Positions 42,620 to 51,491 of a DNA stretch of 64,000 nucleotides are shown one piece after another. The stretch spans positions 62,001 to 126,000 of the forward strand of contig NC_013729.1 of NCBI RefSeq assembly GCF_000024345.1. Direction: 5' to 3'. The position numbers were made by a program, and so were the translations under genes. The stretch is from Kribbella flavida DSM 17836 (GTDB lineage: Bacteria; Actinomycetota; Actinomycetes; Propionibacteriales; Kribbellaceae). Position 1 is the first letter of the stretch, and each line of letters starts with the position of its first letter. The notes below the pieces were generated by a model. That model saw nothing but the letters and a program-made list of their open reading frames with translations, was not told the origin of the DNA and made no database searches.

Positions 42620-43075
42620 GTGCCCAGTGCCGATCCGGCCGCGGCGGTGGAGACCGCGATGGTCGCCGTGCGCCGGCGGCAGACCCGGCGGGCCTTCGCG
42701 GCGGAGACCGGTGGTGACGCGAGCCAGCAGGTCCTCGACGCGATCGAGGCGGCGGGTCGCACGCCGATCGGCGTGAACGGCATCGCCGAGGCGCTCGGCG
42801 TGGACCAGCCACGGGCGAGCAAGCTGGTCGCGGCCGTGGTGTCGGCCGGGCTGGTCCGGCGGGAAGCGGACCAGCAGGACGGCCGGCGGACCCACCTGGT
42901 CCTGACCGCGGCGGGGCGGGACCGGCTGACCGAGGTCCACGCCTTTCGGCGGCAGCGGTTCGCTGCGGCGATGCGCGACTGGTCCGACGTGGAGCGCGCC
43001 ACCTTCGCGACGTTGCTGACCCGTTTCGTGTCCGCGCTCGATCAGCGGCCCGCCGGCGGGGAGGTCCGGCCCTGA
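42620..43075 (+). CDS. MarR-family transcriptional regulator (second of the pair)
   Basis: 151 residues with a clear winged helix: ASQQVLDAIEAAGRTPIGVNGIAEALGVDQPRASKLVAAVVSAGLVRREADQQDGRRTHLVLTAAGRDRL. GTG at 42620 is preceded by GAGGGGG. Binds DNA as a dimer and usually responds to phenolic or oxidative ligands; ligand and target not visible. The 43076-43204 gap downstream contains no ORF, only repeated GTCGGCCGG strings. Confidence 0.88.
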   Translation: MPSADPAAAVETAMVAVRRRQTRRAFAAETGGDASQQVLDAIEAAGRTPIGVNGIAEALGVDQPRASKLVAAVVSAGLVRREADQQDGRRTHLVLTAAGRDRLTEVHAFRRQRFAAAMRDWSDVERATFATLLTRFVSALDQRPAGGEVRP

Positions 43076-43204
43076 GGTGCTCCGCCGGAGAAACCGCAGG
43101 TCAGCGCGGCGCAGGTCCGCTTCTGGTCTGGTGTCGGGCCGGGGTGGTCCGTTCGCGTCGGCCGGTCGGCGGTCGAGGTCGGCCGGAGCGTCGGCCGCCG
43201 TTCC

Positions 43205-44218
43205 TCAGCCGCCTCGGCGGGCCTGGTAGACCGCGAACGGAGCGTCCGGGCGTACGCCGGCAGCGCCGTCGACCAGGCCCTCGGCGGTGAGCTCGCCCGC
43301 GTAGGTCATGCCGAGCCGTTCCATCACCGCCCGCGAGGCGTGGTTGTGCCGCTCGGTGAACGCGACGACCGCACGGGCTCCCAGCTGCTCGAACGCGAAG
43401 TCCAGTCCCGCCGCGCCGATCTCCGTCGCGTACCCCCGGCCGCGGGCGGACGCCACCAAGGCCCAGCCCAGTTCCAGCCGGTCAGCCACCCAGTCCGGGC
43501 CGGCCAGAGCGGCGAGCTGCTCGGTCACGGCGGCGTTCGCGCCCAGCCGCGACAAACCGCCCCGCCCGACGAGCGCCCCGCCCGACCGCTCGTACGCCAT
43601 CCACTTGCTCACCCCGTCGCGCTCCCACGCCGCTTGCATCTCGGTTGCGCGCCGTACGGACTGCTCCGCGGACCACGTCCCGGCGTACCACTCGGCGACC
43701 CAGGGATCCGCGAACAGCCGCTCCAGGTCCGCCGCATGTCCGGCCAGGACCTCACCCGGGCCCCGGACCGGCTCCAGCCGCAACCGCTCGGTCAGCCGGA
43801 TCCGCACCGCGTGCGCCACGATGTCCAGCAGCCGCCGGTCGCCGTCGGTCCGCCCGACCATCAGCAGCTCGACGTCGTCCGGCCCGACCCAGGCCCCGGC
43901 GTCGTGCTTGCCCTGCTCCAGCCGCGGCCGCTCCAGGTCCCCGTCGACCGCGACCAGGAAGTCCAGCTCCCGGCGGACCCGCCCCGCGTACTCCCACTCC
44001 CAGTCCGCCACCGGCGCCAGCACCTCGCGCACGGTCCAGCCGGTCTCCTCCTCCACCTCCCGCGCCAGCGCCTGCTCCGGCGTCTCACCAGCCTCCAGAT
44101 GCCCGCCGACGATGTCCCAGATTCCCGGCAGCAACCGCCGCTCCGCCGTACGCCGGTGCACGTAGACCCGCTGCCGCGCGTCCCGGATCAACGCCCCGAC
44201 ACAATCCACCTCACGCAT
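43205..44218 (-). CDS. Fusion of Nudix hydrolase and GNAT acetyltransferase
   Basis: 337 residues with two domains. The N-terminal Nudix domain (about 1-130) has the box GGHLEAGETPEQALAREVEEETGW, which fits G-x5-E-x7-REUxEExGU, and hydrolyses nucleoside-diphosphate-linked compounds. The C-terminal GNAT domain (about 145-337) shows ADPWVAEWYAGTW, ELGWALVASARGRGYATEIGAAGLDFAF and NHASRAVMERLGMTY. The fusion suggests successive steps or housekeeping of a modified metabolite. Substrate not apparent. Confidence 0.88.
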   Translation of the reverse strand: MREVDCVGALIRDARQRVYVHRRTAERRLLPGIWDIVGGHLEAGETPEQALAREVEEETGWTVREVLAPVADWEWEYAGRVRRELDFLVAVDGDLERPRLEQGKHDAGAWVGPDDVELLMVGRTDGDRRLLDIVAHAVRIRLTERLRLEPVRGPGEVLAGHAADLERLFADPWVAEWYAGTWSAEQSVRRATEMQAAWERDGVSKWMAYERSGGALVGRGGLSRLGANAAVTEQLAALAGPDWVADRLELGWALVASARGRGYATEIGAAGLDFAFEQLGARAVVAFTERHNHASRAVMERLGMTYAGELTAEGLVDGAAGVRPDAPFAVYQARRGG

Positions 44219-44297
44219 CCCGCCAACCTAGACGCGTTGTTCGAAGTCGTCCCCACCGACCTGATCCGGCCCGCGCTGCTTCAGGGTTGCGCCTCGT

Positions 44298-45200
44298 CTA
44301 CTCCGGCGCGGTGAACTTCTCCGAGGCCCACGTCTCGAAGGTCGTGGTCGGGATGCCGAGGGCCGCGGCGAGCGCCGGGCGCGCGGGATTCTGGTACGTG
44401 TTCAGCCACTGCTGATTGTCGATGAGCTCCGGCACCATGCCTCGCGCCTTCGCCTCCTCCGCTGCGACGACCTCCACGCGCGCGGGCGCTCCCACTGCGG
44501 TCAGCCTCGCCGCCAACTCCGGCAGCGTGCGGATGTCGCCGGCGAGATCGAGCGCGACTCCGTTGAAGCGGACCGGGTCCGCGAACGCCGCGGCCGCCGC
44601 CGTACCGATGTCCTGAACCGCGACCACTGGCAGCCGGGTCTGCGGGCTGACGACCGTCACGATCGCCTCACCGGTCATCCCCTCGAACCAGATCGACGGC
44701 CGGAGCAGGTTCTCCATGAAAAACGCCGGACGCAGCTCGGTCCACGACTCGAACCCACTCTCCGGGAGAAGCTGCCCGACCCGCGCCTTGCTGCCCCAGT
44801 AGTGCGTGCTCCACCCTTCCGTGCGACCCACCGCTGCCTGCCGGACGTAGTCACCGACACCTGCCACCGACGTGTGCACGTACTGCGCGACGCCGGCTTC
44901 CCGCGCGGCCGCGACCAGGTTCTCGCCCTGGCTCCGCTCGCTGTCGGAGCCGAGATCGGCGAGGTCGGGGGTCTGCACCGAGAAGACCGCTCGGGCACCG
45001 CGGAGCGCCGATCCCAACGACGTGGGATCGGTCAGGTCCGCCGTGACCAGCTCAGCTCCCGCCTGCGCGATCGCCTTCGCCGCCGCGGTTTCCGGTCGCC
45101 GCACCAACGCCCGTACCGGTACGCCGGCCGCCAGCAACCGCCGCGCCACCGCCCCACCCTGCTGCCCGGTCGCGCCGGTCACCACCACTACGTCACTCAT
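44298..45200 (-). CDS. NmrA/HSCARG-type NAD(P)-binding protein
   Basis: 300 residues. Rossmann fold starting DVVVVTGATGQQGGAVARRLLAAGVPVRALVRRPE, then VFSVQTPDLADLG. Atypical short-chain dehydrogenase/NmrA-like family; many are redox sensors or NADPH-dependent reductases. Conserved active-site Tyr is not evident. Divergent from the TetR regulator; two GGGG-CCCC palindromes lie between, suggesting repression by that regulator. Confidence 0.87.
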   Translation of the reverse strand: MSDVVVVTGATGQQGGAVARRLLAAGVPVRALVRRPETAAAKAIAQAGAELVTADLTDPTSLGSALRGARAVFSVQTPDLADLGSDSERSQGENLVAAAREAGVAQYVHTSVAGVGDYVRQAAVGRTEGWSTHYWGSKARVGQLLPESGFESWTELRPAFFMENLLRPSIWFEGMTGEAIVTVVSPQTRLPVVAVQDIGTAAAAAFADPVRFNGVALDLAGDIRTLPELAARLTAVGAPARVEVVAAEEAKARGMVPELIDNQQWLNTYQNPARPALAAALGIPTTTFETWASEKFTAPE

Positions 45201-45220
45201 CCGAAGCTCCGATCGCCAGT

Positions 45221-45241
45221 AACTGGGGGGTGCCCCCAGTT
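45221..45241. promoter_or_regulatory. TetR operator candidate 1
   Basis: AACTGGGGG-GTG-CCCCCAGTT: perfect 9-bp arms around a 3-bp centre, 21 bp upstream of the NmrA-like start and about 53 bp from the TetR start. Confidence 0.65.
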
Positions 45242-45256
45242 ATCTGCTTGCTACGA

Positions 45257-45277
45257 TATGGGGGACCACCCCAGATA
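45257..45277. promoter_or_regulatory. TetR operator candidate 2
   Basis: TATGGGG-GACCA-CCCCAGATA region: TGGGG/CCCCA arms with AT-rich flanks, centred 36 bp from operator 1 and just upstream of the TetR gene (45294). Confidence 0.55.
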
Positions 45278-45293
45278 GCAATCGGGAGAGCTG

Positions 45294-45905
45294 ATGACGC
45301 CGGACAGGCGGCTGCGCGCGGACGCCCGGCGCAGCCGGGAGCAGATTCTGCGGGCCGCCGAGGTGGCCTTCGCCCGGGACGGATTCGAGGCGTCTCTGGA
45401 AGCGATCGCCAAGGACGCCGGCGTCGGATCGGCGACTCTGCACCGTCACTTCCGCTCCCGGCGGCAACTGGTCGAAGCGGTCTTCCACGAGCGCACCGAA
45501 GCAGTCATCGGCGAAGCGACCCAGCTCGCGACGACCAATCCACCGGGGCCTGCCCTGTACTACTGGCTGCGCTCCGTCCTCCGGGTCACCGTCGAGAACC
45601 GTGGTCTGGCCGTCGCTCTCCTGCCTCTTCCCGAGGGCACTCCGACGGACTCGAGCTGTCACAGCAGGTTGACGGACGTTGCGGAGGGCCTGATCGAGGC
45701 GGCCCGCGCTACTGGCGACATCCGCGCCGACGTCACCGCGGCCGACGTACTGTCGCTGGTCAACGCGATCGCACTCCTGGCTGAGCAGCCGGGCTGCACG
45801 CACCTCGACGCGGAGCGGCTGCTCGGTCTGACCATCACCGGCATCGGCCCGGAGGCCTGCGCCTCGGGCAAGGATGCGTCGCCGCGCCACTCGCTCCCAG
45901 GCTGA
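45294..45905 (+). CDS. TetR-family transcriptional regulator
   Basis: 203 residues. N-terminal HTH: RLRADARRSREQILRAAEVAFARDGFEASLEAIAKDAGVGSATLHRHFRSRRQLVEAVF. Ligand domain of the TetR_C type follows, with VLSLVNAIALLAEQPG near the C-terminus. ATG at 45294 follows GGGAG. Likely represses the divergent NmrA-like gene and itself through the two palindromes. The end overlaps a possible longer frame of the next gene. Confidence 0.92.
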   Translation: MTPDRRLRADARRSREQILRAAEVAFARDGFEASLEAIAKDAGVGSATLHRHFRSRRQLVEAVFHERTEAVIGEATQLATTNPPGPALYYWLRSVLRVTVENRGLAVALLPLPEGTPTDSSCHSRLTDVAEGLIEAARATGDIRADVTAADVLSLVNAIALLAEQPGCTHLDAERLLGLTITGIGPEACASGKDASPRHSLPG

Positions 45906-46002
45906 CCCGCGCGACGCCTGCCGCGGCTCGCTGCAGTCCGTGCTGTACCCGCCCGCGCCAAGCGACGTGAGGGAGAACCGCTCAGGTGACAGGGTTGGGG
46001 TT

Positions 46003-46551
46003 GTGGCTACCGAGCAGCGTCCACCGCCCCACGTACGCCGGGGCGTCGCGACGGGGTTCCTGGTCGCCGTGACCTGTGGACTCGGTGGCGCCTTCGTGGG
46101 TGAGGAGGTCGTCGGCACCATCGCGCGGGTCGTCGGGCACCGCGAGCTCGTACTGCGCGGTCTCGGTTGGTGCTGGGGTGGTCTGCCGTTCGTGCTGGCG
46201 ATGGTCGCGCTGCTGGCCCAGCGACGGATCGCGGCGCGGGCGAAGCCGGTGGTGACGACCGTGCTGGTGGTGTGGGCGGCCAGTGGCGCCCTGCTCATTC
46301 CCGGGCGGGGCAGCGATCTGGAGGGGCGGTTCGAGTCGGCGTACCCGGAGGCGCGGCTGATCGGGTTCGGCTGGGCCGCTGGGTTTCTGTCGGTGGTGCT
46401 GGTGGGGGCGGCGCTCGTGGTGGGAGTGCTGGTGGTGCAGAAGGTGTTCGGCGCTCGCGGTGGGACCGCGTTCGCGTGGTTCATCGGGGTGGTGGGCGCG
46501 GCTGTGATCGGCGCCGGGCTCGCTGCCGCGTTGGTGGCACCGGTGTTCTGA
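46003..46551 (+). CDS. Membrane protein of unknown function
   Basis: About 182 residues with four hydrophobic segments (VATGFLVAVTCGLGGAFVG, GLPFVLAMVALLA, VVTTVLVVWAASGALLI, and a C-terminal pair LSVVLVGAALVVGVLVV/FIGVVGAAVIGAGLAAAL). GTG at 46003 (VATEQRPPP) was chosen because AGGG lies upstream; the open frame runs back into the TetR gene. No family recognised. Followed 20 nt later by proline dehydrogenase. Confidence 0.7.
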   Translation: MATEQRPPPHVRRGVATGFLVAVTCGLGGAFVGEEVVGTIARVVGHRELVLRGLGWCWGGLPFVLAMVALLAQRRIAARAKPVVTTVLVVWAASGALLIPGRGSDLEGRFESAYPEARLIGFGWAAGFLSVVLVGAALVVGVLVVQKVFGARGGTAFAWFIGVVGAAVIGAGLAAALVAPVF

Positions 46552-46571
46552 ATCACTGGCAGACTTCGGGC

Positions 46572-47546
46572 ATGCGTGCGGACCGGGCGATTCTGTTCAA
46601 GCTGGCGACCAACGAGCGACTCGAGCACGTGGTGAAAGCTCTGCCCGGCGGCGAGGCGAACGCCTACCGCGCGGCCTCCCGGTACGTCGCGGGCCGGACC
46701 CGCGAGGAGGCGCTGGCCAAGGCGACGGAGCTGCTCGGGCAGGGCCACGGCGTCAGCCTCGACCTCTTCGGTGAGCTCTCCACCAGTACGACGGACGCCC
46801 GCCGCGTCGCCGACGACTACCTCGCGCTGGCCGACTCCCTGCCGAAGGCATCACCCGACTCCGCGACGCAGGGATCGACCGACTCCCCGGCGCAGGCATC
46901 ACCCGACTCCCCGGCGCAAGCCCCGACCGGCGACCAGGCCGGTAGCGTCCCCGCGGACGCCTGGCTCTCGGTCGACCTGTCACACCTCGCGCTCGACGTG
47001 GACCCCCGCCGGACCGCGGACCTGCTCGCGCAGATCGCCGGCGCCCTGCCGCCCGGCCGGCGGATCCAGGTCGGCGCCGAGGACCTCCGCCGCGCGGAGG
47101 AGATCCTGACCTGCGTGCTCGACGCCGCCGGCCGCGGTCTCGCCGACCGCCTCGGCGCGACGATCCAGGCGAATCTGCTGCGCTCCCCCAGCGATGTCGA
47201 GGCCCTGACGGAGGCCGGCGTGCACGTCCGCCTGGTCAAGGGCGCGTACGTCGAACCGCGCGGCGTCCACCCGTACGGCGAACCCACCGACATCGCCTAC
47301 CTCCAGCTGGCCCACCAACTCGCCGCCGCCGGCACGCCGTGGTCCCTGGCCACCCACGACGGCCGCCTCCGGGAAGCGGTCCTGCTGGCGCTCGGCCCGG
47401 TCCCCGTCGAGCAGCTGCTCGGCGTACGGCCCGAGGTCCTCGACGACCTTCGCTCGCGCGGCGTCCCCACCCGCGTCTACCTGCCGTACGGTCCCGACTG
47501 GTTCCGTTACTGGCTGCGCCGCATCGCCGAGTCCCGCGGCGCGTGA
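46572..47546 (+). CDS. Proline dehydrogenase family protein
   Basis: 324 residues with a FAD-dependent TIM-barrel: SVDLSHLALDVDP, an AEEILTCVLDAAGRG helix, and conserved HVRLVKGAYVEPRGVHPYGEPTD and C-terminal PYGPDWFRYWLRRIAESRG matching the substrate-binding Arg motif of ProDH. The N-terminal third carries a low-complexity insert of repeated SPDSxxQxSTDSPAQ units (about 94-120). Oxidises proline to pyrroline-5-carboxylate, first step of proline use. No P5C dehydrogenase gene is adjacent. Confidence 0.85.
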   Translation: MRADRAILFKLATNERLEHVVKALPGGEANAYRAASRYVAGRTREEALAKATELLGQGHGVSLDLFGELSTSTTDARRVADDYLALADSLPKASPDSATQGSTDSPAQASPDSPAQAPTGDQAGSVPADAWLSVDLSHLALDVDPRRTADLLAQIAGALPPGRRIQVGAEDLRRAEEILTCVLDAAGRGLADRLGATIQANLLRSPSDVEALTEAGVHVRLVKGAYVEPRGVHPYGEPTDIAYLQLAHQLAAAGTPWSLATHDGRLREAVLLALGPVPVEQLLGVRPEVLDDLRSRGVPTRVYLPYGPDWFRYWLRRIAESRGA

Positions 47547-47577
47547 CCATGGGCTGAGCAGCCGAGGCGGCGTTCGA

Positions 47578-49032
47578 TCAGGCCGGGCCGCGGGGTTGTT
47601 CGGCGACGCGGTTCGGCATGAAGACGACGGCGGCGACGAGCAGGACCGCGGCGGCGGCCGCGCCGAGGTACACGTCGTGGATGGCCGCCGCGAGCACGTC
47701 GCCGGACAGGTGCTCGAGGTCTCCGTGGTTCGAGCCGAGGCGGGCGGCGACGACGGCGTTCGCGACCGCGCCGAAGACGGCGACGCCGACCGCGCTGCCG
47801 ACCGACCGGGCGAACATGTTGGCGCCGGTGACGACGCCGCGGCTGGTCCAGTCGACCGAGGACTGGGCCGCGACGACGCCTGGTGAGGCGGAGAAACCGA
47901 GTCCGAGGCCGATCACGAAGCAGGCCAGCGCGAGCGAGAGCACCGAACTGTCCGCGCTGACCGTGAGCAGCAGGATCGAGCCGATCACGACAATCACGGC
48001 GCCGAACAGCATCGTCGTACGGAAGCCGAGCCGCAGGTAGAGCCGGCCCGCCAGCGAGGCCGCGATCGGCCAGCCCAGCGTCATCGCGGCGAGTGCGAAG
48101 CCGGCGACGAGCGCGCTCGTGCCCAGCACGCCCTGGGCGTACAGCGGCACGTACGTGGACAGGCCGACCATCAGTACGCCGACCAGCAGCGCCGAGGAGT
48201 TCGCCGAGTTCAGCACCCGGTGACCGAGCACCCACAGCGGCAGCACCGGCTCGGGCGCACGCCGCTCGACCAGCACGAACGCGGTCAGCAGCAGGACGGA
48301 GACGGCCAGGATCGTGACGCTGGCGACCGAGTCCCAGGCCCAGATCACGCCGCCTTCGAGCAGCCCGAGCAGCAGCAGCGAGCCACCGACCGCGAGCAGG
48401 ATCGTGCCCCAGTAGTCGATCTGGTGCCGGGTCCCGCGGTCGACGTTCTCCTGGAACCGGCGGACCAGCACCCAGGCGGCGGCCAGGCCGAGCGGGATGT
48501 TCACGAAGAAGATCCAGCGCCAGGACACGTAGTCGGCGAACACCCCGCCGAGCGCCGGGCCGACGAACGACGAGATGCCCCAGACGCTGGCGATGTAGCC
48601 CTGCACCCGGGCCCGCTCGGCGACCGAGTAGATGTCGCCGATGATCGTCATGCCGATCGGCTGGATCGCGCCGGCGCCGAGGCCCTGGATCAGCCGGAAG
48701 GCGATCAGCGCGGGCATGCTCCAGGCGAACCCGCACAGGACCGAGCCGAGCACGAACAGGCCGACGCCGAGCAGCATCACCGGCTTGCGGCCGCGCAGGT
48801 CGGCGAGCTTGCCGAAGATCGGTACCGAGATCGCCTGGGCCAGCAGGTAGATCGAGAACAGCCAGGGGAACTGGGTGAACCCGCCGAGGTCCTCGACCAC
48901 GGCCGGCACCGCCGTGGCGAGAATGGTGGCGTCGATCGCGACCAGGCCGATACTCAGCATCACCGACAGCAGGATGGGCCCGCGCGCGGAGCGCAGCCCC
49001 ACACCGGTGGGGTCGGTCTGCTCGGTAGTCAT
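47578..49032 (-). CDS. MFS drug exporter of the DHA2 (EmrB/QacA) type
   Basis: 484 residues with 14 predicted transmembrane segments, starting LLSVMLSIGLVAIDATILATAVPAVVEDLGG (motif D1-like), then GKLADLRGRKPVMLLG (motif A), RLIQGLGAGAIQPIGMTIIGD (motif B region) and WRWIFFVNIPLG (motif C). Proton-coupled efflux of drugs or metabolites. ATG at 49032; the frame continues further upstream as a shadow. No regulator gene is directly adjacent on the same side; the TetR gene at 51.5 kb belongs to another operon. Confidence 0.93.
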   Translation of the reverse strand: MTTEQTDPTGVGLRSARGPILLSVMLSIGLVAIDATILATAVPAVVEDLGGFTQFPWLFSIYLLAQAISVPIFGKLADLRGRKPVMLLGVGLFVLGSVLCGFAWSMPALIAFRLIQGLGAGAIQPIGMTIIGDIYSVAERARVQGYIASVWGISSFVGPALGGVFADYVSWRWIFFVNIPLGLAAAWVLVRRFQENVDRGTRHQIDYWGTILLAVGGSLLLLGLLEGGVIWAWDSVASVTILAVSVLLLTAFVLVERRAPEPVLPLWVLGHRVLNSANSSALLVGVLMVGLSTYVPLYAQGVLGTSALVAGFALAAMTLGWPIAASLAGRLYLRLGFRTTMLFGAVIVVIGSILLLTVSADSSVLSLALACFVIGLGLGFSASPGVVAAQSSVDWTSRGVVTGANMFARSVGSAVGVAVFGAVANAVVAARLGSNHGDLEHLSGDVLAAAIHDVYLGAAAAAVLLVAAVVFMPNRVAEQPRGPA

Positions 49033-49224
49033 GACAAATCGCAACCTAGCTGAACACACAACCATTCCACGATCCCCGAACCACCCCGTGAAACAGCAGA
49101 GAAGAGCAAGGGGAACCCGCGACGGGGACCGGCGGGGCGGCCAGGGCCGTGGACCGCGTCCGCAGTCGGCCGGGGAAACGCTGGCGGTGGGGCGGTGGGA
49201 CCGGGTGATGGATACGCTCCGTGG

Positions 49225-51483
49225 GTGAGGATGCGCGGGGTGCTGAGGGTCGCGCTGGTGGTGCTGACCCTGTCGCTCACGCTGGTGCTGCTGCCGATCG
49301 CGATCAACGTCGGCACCGGTGGCACCGCCCCGGACTTCCTCGCGCCGTACGTCGGCTGGACCTGGCCGGCGATCGGGGTGCTCTGGCTGGTCGCGATCGT
49401 CACCGGTCTCTGGGAGCTGCGTAGCCGCCGGCTGGGCGTCACGCTCACCGCGCGCTCCGCCGACCAGCCCCGCAACCGCCCGAACGCCCTCGCCCGCGTC
49501 GACCGGTACTACGCCGAACGGGTCGCCGGCTCGCTCGCGGCCCGAACCCGGCTGGCGCTGGCTGTCGAGGAGTCCCCCGAGGCGGTCGTCCGGCCGTACG
49601 ACCTGCTGGTCCAGCCGCTGCACGGTGAAGTCCACGAGGTCCGGCAGAACGCCGACATCGCCGAGGTGTTCGACGACCTGCAGGACTCGATGCTGATCCT
49701 CGGCGCCCCGGGAGCCGGCAAGACCACGCTCCTGCTCGAGCTGGCCCGAGCCCTTGCCGCCACAGCACACCAGCAAGCCGACCAGCCGATCCCCCTACTG
49801 CTCGACCTGTCCGGCTGGAACGGCCCCATCGCCACGCGGCGGGAGGACGACGATCCCGGCGACAGCCCGCTCCTGGCCGGCTTCGTGCGCTGGCTGCTGG
49901 ACGACCTCCACAGCCGCTACCAGATCCCGCCTCCCGTCGGCCGGGTATGGCTGCGCAACGGCTCGCTGGCCCTGCTGCTCGACGGCGTCGACGAGATCGC
50001 CCCCGCCCACCGGGTCAAGCTCACCCCTGTGCTGGAGGAGCTCCAGCAGCGCTACCTGGTCGGCCAACTGGCGGTCACCTGCCGCATCCACGACTACGAG
50101 CTGCTCCCCCAACCGCTCAAGCTGTACGGCGCGGTCCGGATCCGCCCGCTGAGCCGCGCCCAGGTGCTCGACTACTTCGCCAGCGCCGGCCGCGAGCTGG
50201 CCGGCGCCCGGGCGGCGATCGAGCAGGACGACGAGCTGTGGGACCTGATCACGTCCCCGCTGATGCTGAACGTGATGGCGCTGGCCTACCAGGGCCGCGA
50301 CGCCGACGAGATCGCCGCGGGCGCCGTCGCCGACCACCGCCGCGACCTGTTCGACACGTACCTCTCCGAGGTGCTGGCGCGTCCCCGCCCGGCCAGTCGC
50401 CAGTACGACTCGCGCACCGCCGTGCGATCCCTGTGGTGCCTGGCCTGGTGGACCCGTACCCGCGCCGGCGACCGCACCGCCGTACCGCGCTGGCTGACGC
50501 CCAACGGCTGGTACGGCCTGCCGCTGCCCGCAGTCGGCTACCTGGCCCACATGGTGTGCCTGCCGGCACTCTTCGCCGGTCTGGTCGGTGGAGCCGCGCT
50601 CGCCGTCGCCGCCCTGTACGGCGTACTGGCGGGCGTCGCGGTCGGCGCGATGAGCCTGCTGCTGGTGCACATCCGGCCGCGGCCGTGGCGGGTCTTCCGG
50701 GACGGTTCAGGGCAGCCGCGGCTGCTGGTCGCCGTCGCGATGGTGGCGACGGGCGCCGTTGCGGGCTTCGGCTGGGCGCTCGCCGGGGCGCTGGTGTTCG
50801 CCGCGCTGCCGGGCTGGCTCGCGCTTGCCGTCCTGGGAGCGACCGTCGCCGCGTCGTACGGGGTCGAGCTGATCCTGTCGGAGGGACACCGCCGCCGGCT
50901 GCTGCTCGGTCTGCGGTTGCTCGTGGTCGTCGTGGGCAGCTGGCTGGTGCTGACCCTGTTCGATCACCCCAGCACGTTCCTGGCCTGCGCCGCCGTCGGC
51001 ATGATCGTTGCTCAGGGCATCCGACTGGTGAAGGCGCTGCCGATGGACCACCTGGTGCACCAGGTGAACGACGAGCCGCGCGCCCGGGACCGGATGGACC
51101 TGTGGGTGGTCGGTGGCCTCGCGGCGGCCGTGCTGGTCGCGCTGGCGCTCGGCGCGGATCCGGTCGGCAGCCGGGTGGAGGCGGTGCTCGGCATCGTGGC
51201 CGGGGTGGTCACCGCGAAGGCGTGGCGTCGCCGGCCGCCGCTGTTCGCCGGGCCGATCTCCCGGCTGATGCACGGCCTGCTGCTGCGCTGGACCGGCTAC
51301 CTGCCGTGGCGCCGTCGCGCCTTCCTCCGGTACGCCGCCGACCGGTACGTGCTGACCAGGACCGGCCGCGACGAGTACGCGTTCATCCACCTGCTGGTCC
51401 GCGACCACCTGGCCGAGTGCCACCCCGACACCCTCGCCGCCAAGGTCGAGCGCCGCATCGCGAGCCGTCGCCGCCCCCGCTGA
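49225..51483 (+). CDS. Membrane-anchored NACHT-domain NTPase
   Basis: 752 residues. Two N-terminal helices (about 6-28 and 46-62) precede a STAND/NACHT ATPase: Walker A GAPGAGKTT (160-168), Walker B LALLLDGVDEI (about 248-258), then CRIHDYELLPQPL and the winged-helix region with SPLMLNVMALAYQGR. The C-terminal half has about six to eight more membrane helices instead of the leucine-rich or TPR sensor. The start is GTG at 49225 (or ATG 49231); a TACGCT box six bases upstream suggests a leaderless mRNA. NACHT proteins act in signal sensing, including phage defence, but the role here is unproven. Confidence 0.85.
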   Translation: MRMRGVLRVALVVLTLSLTLVLLPIAINVGTGGTAPDFLAPYVGWTWPAIGVLWLVAIVTGLWELRSRRLGVTLTARSADQPRNRPNALARVDRYYAERVAGSLAARTRLALAVEESPEAVVRPYDLLVQPLHGEVHEVRQNADIAEVFDDLQDSMLILGAPGAGKTTLLLELARALAATAHQQADQPIPLLLDLSGWNGPIATRREDDDPGDSPLLAGFVRWLLDDLHSRYQIPPPVGRVWLRNGSLALLLDGVDEIAPAHRVKLTPVLEELQQRYLVGQLAVTCRIHDYELLPQPLKLYGAVRIRPLSRAQVLDYFASAGRELAGARAAIEQDDELWDLITSPLMLNVMALAYQGRDADEIAAGAVADHRRDLFDTYLSEVLARPRPASRQYDSRTAVRSLWCLAWWTRTRAGDRTAVPRWLTPNGWYGLPLPAVGYLAHMVCLPALFAGLVGGAALAVAALYGVLAGVAVGAMSLLLVHIRPRPWRVFRDGSGQPRLLVAVAMVATGAVAGFGWALAGALVFAALPGWLALAVLGATVAASYGVELILSEGHRRRLLLGLRLLVVVVGSWLVLTLFDHPSTFLACAAVGMIVAQGIRLVKALPMDHLVHQVNDEPRARDRMDLWVVGGLAAAVLVALALGADPVGSRVEAVLGIVAGVVTAKAWRRRPPLFAGPISRLMHGLLLRWTGYLPWRRRAFLRYAADRYVLTRTGRDEYAFIHLLVRDHLAECHPDTLAAKVERRIASRRRPR

Positions 51484-51491
51484 CCCGTCTG

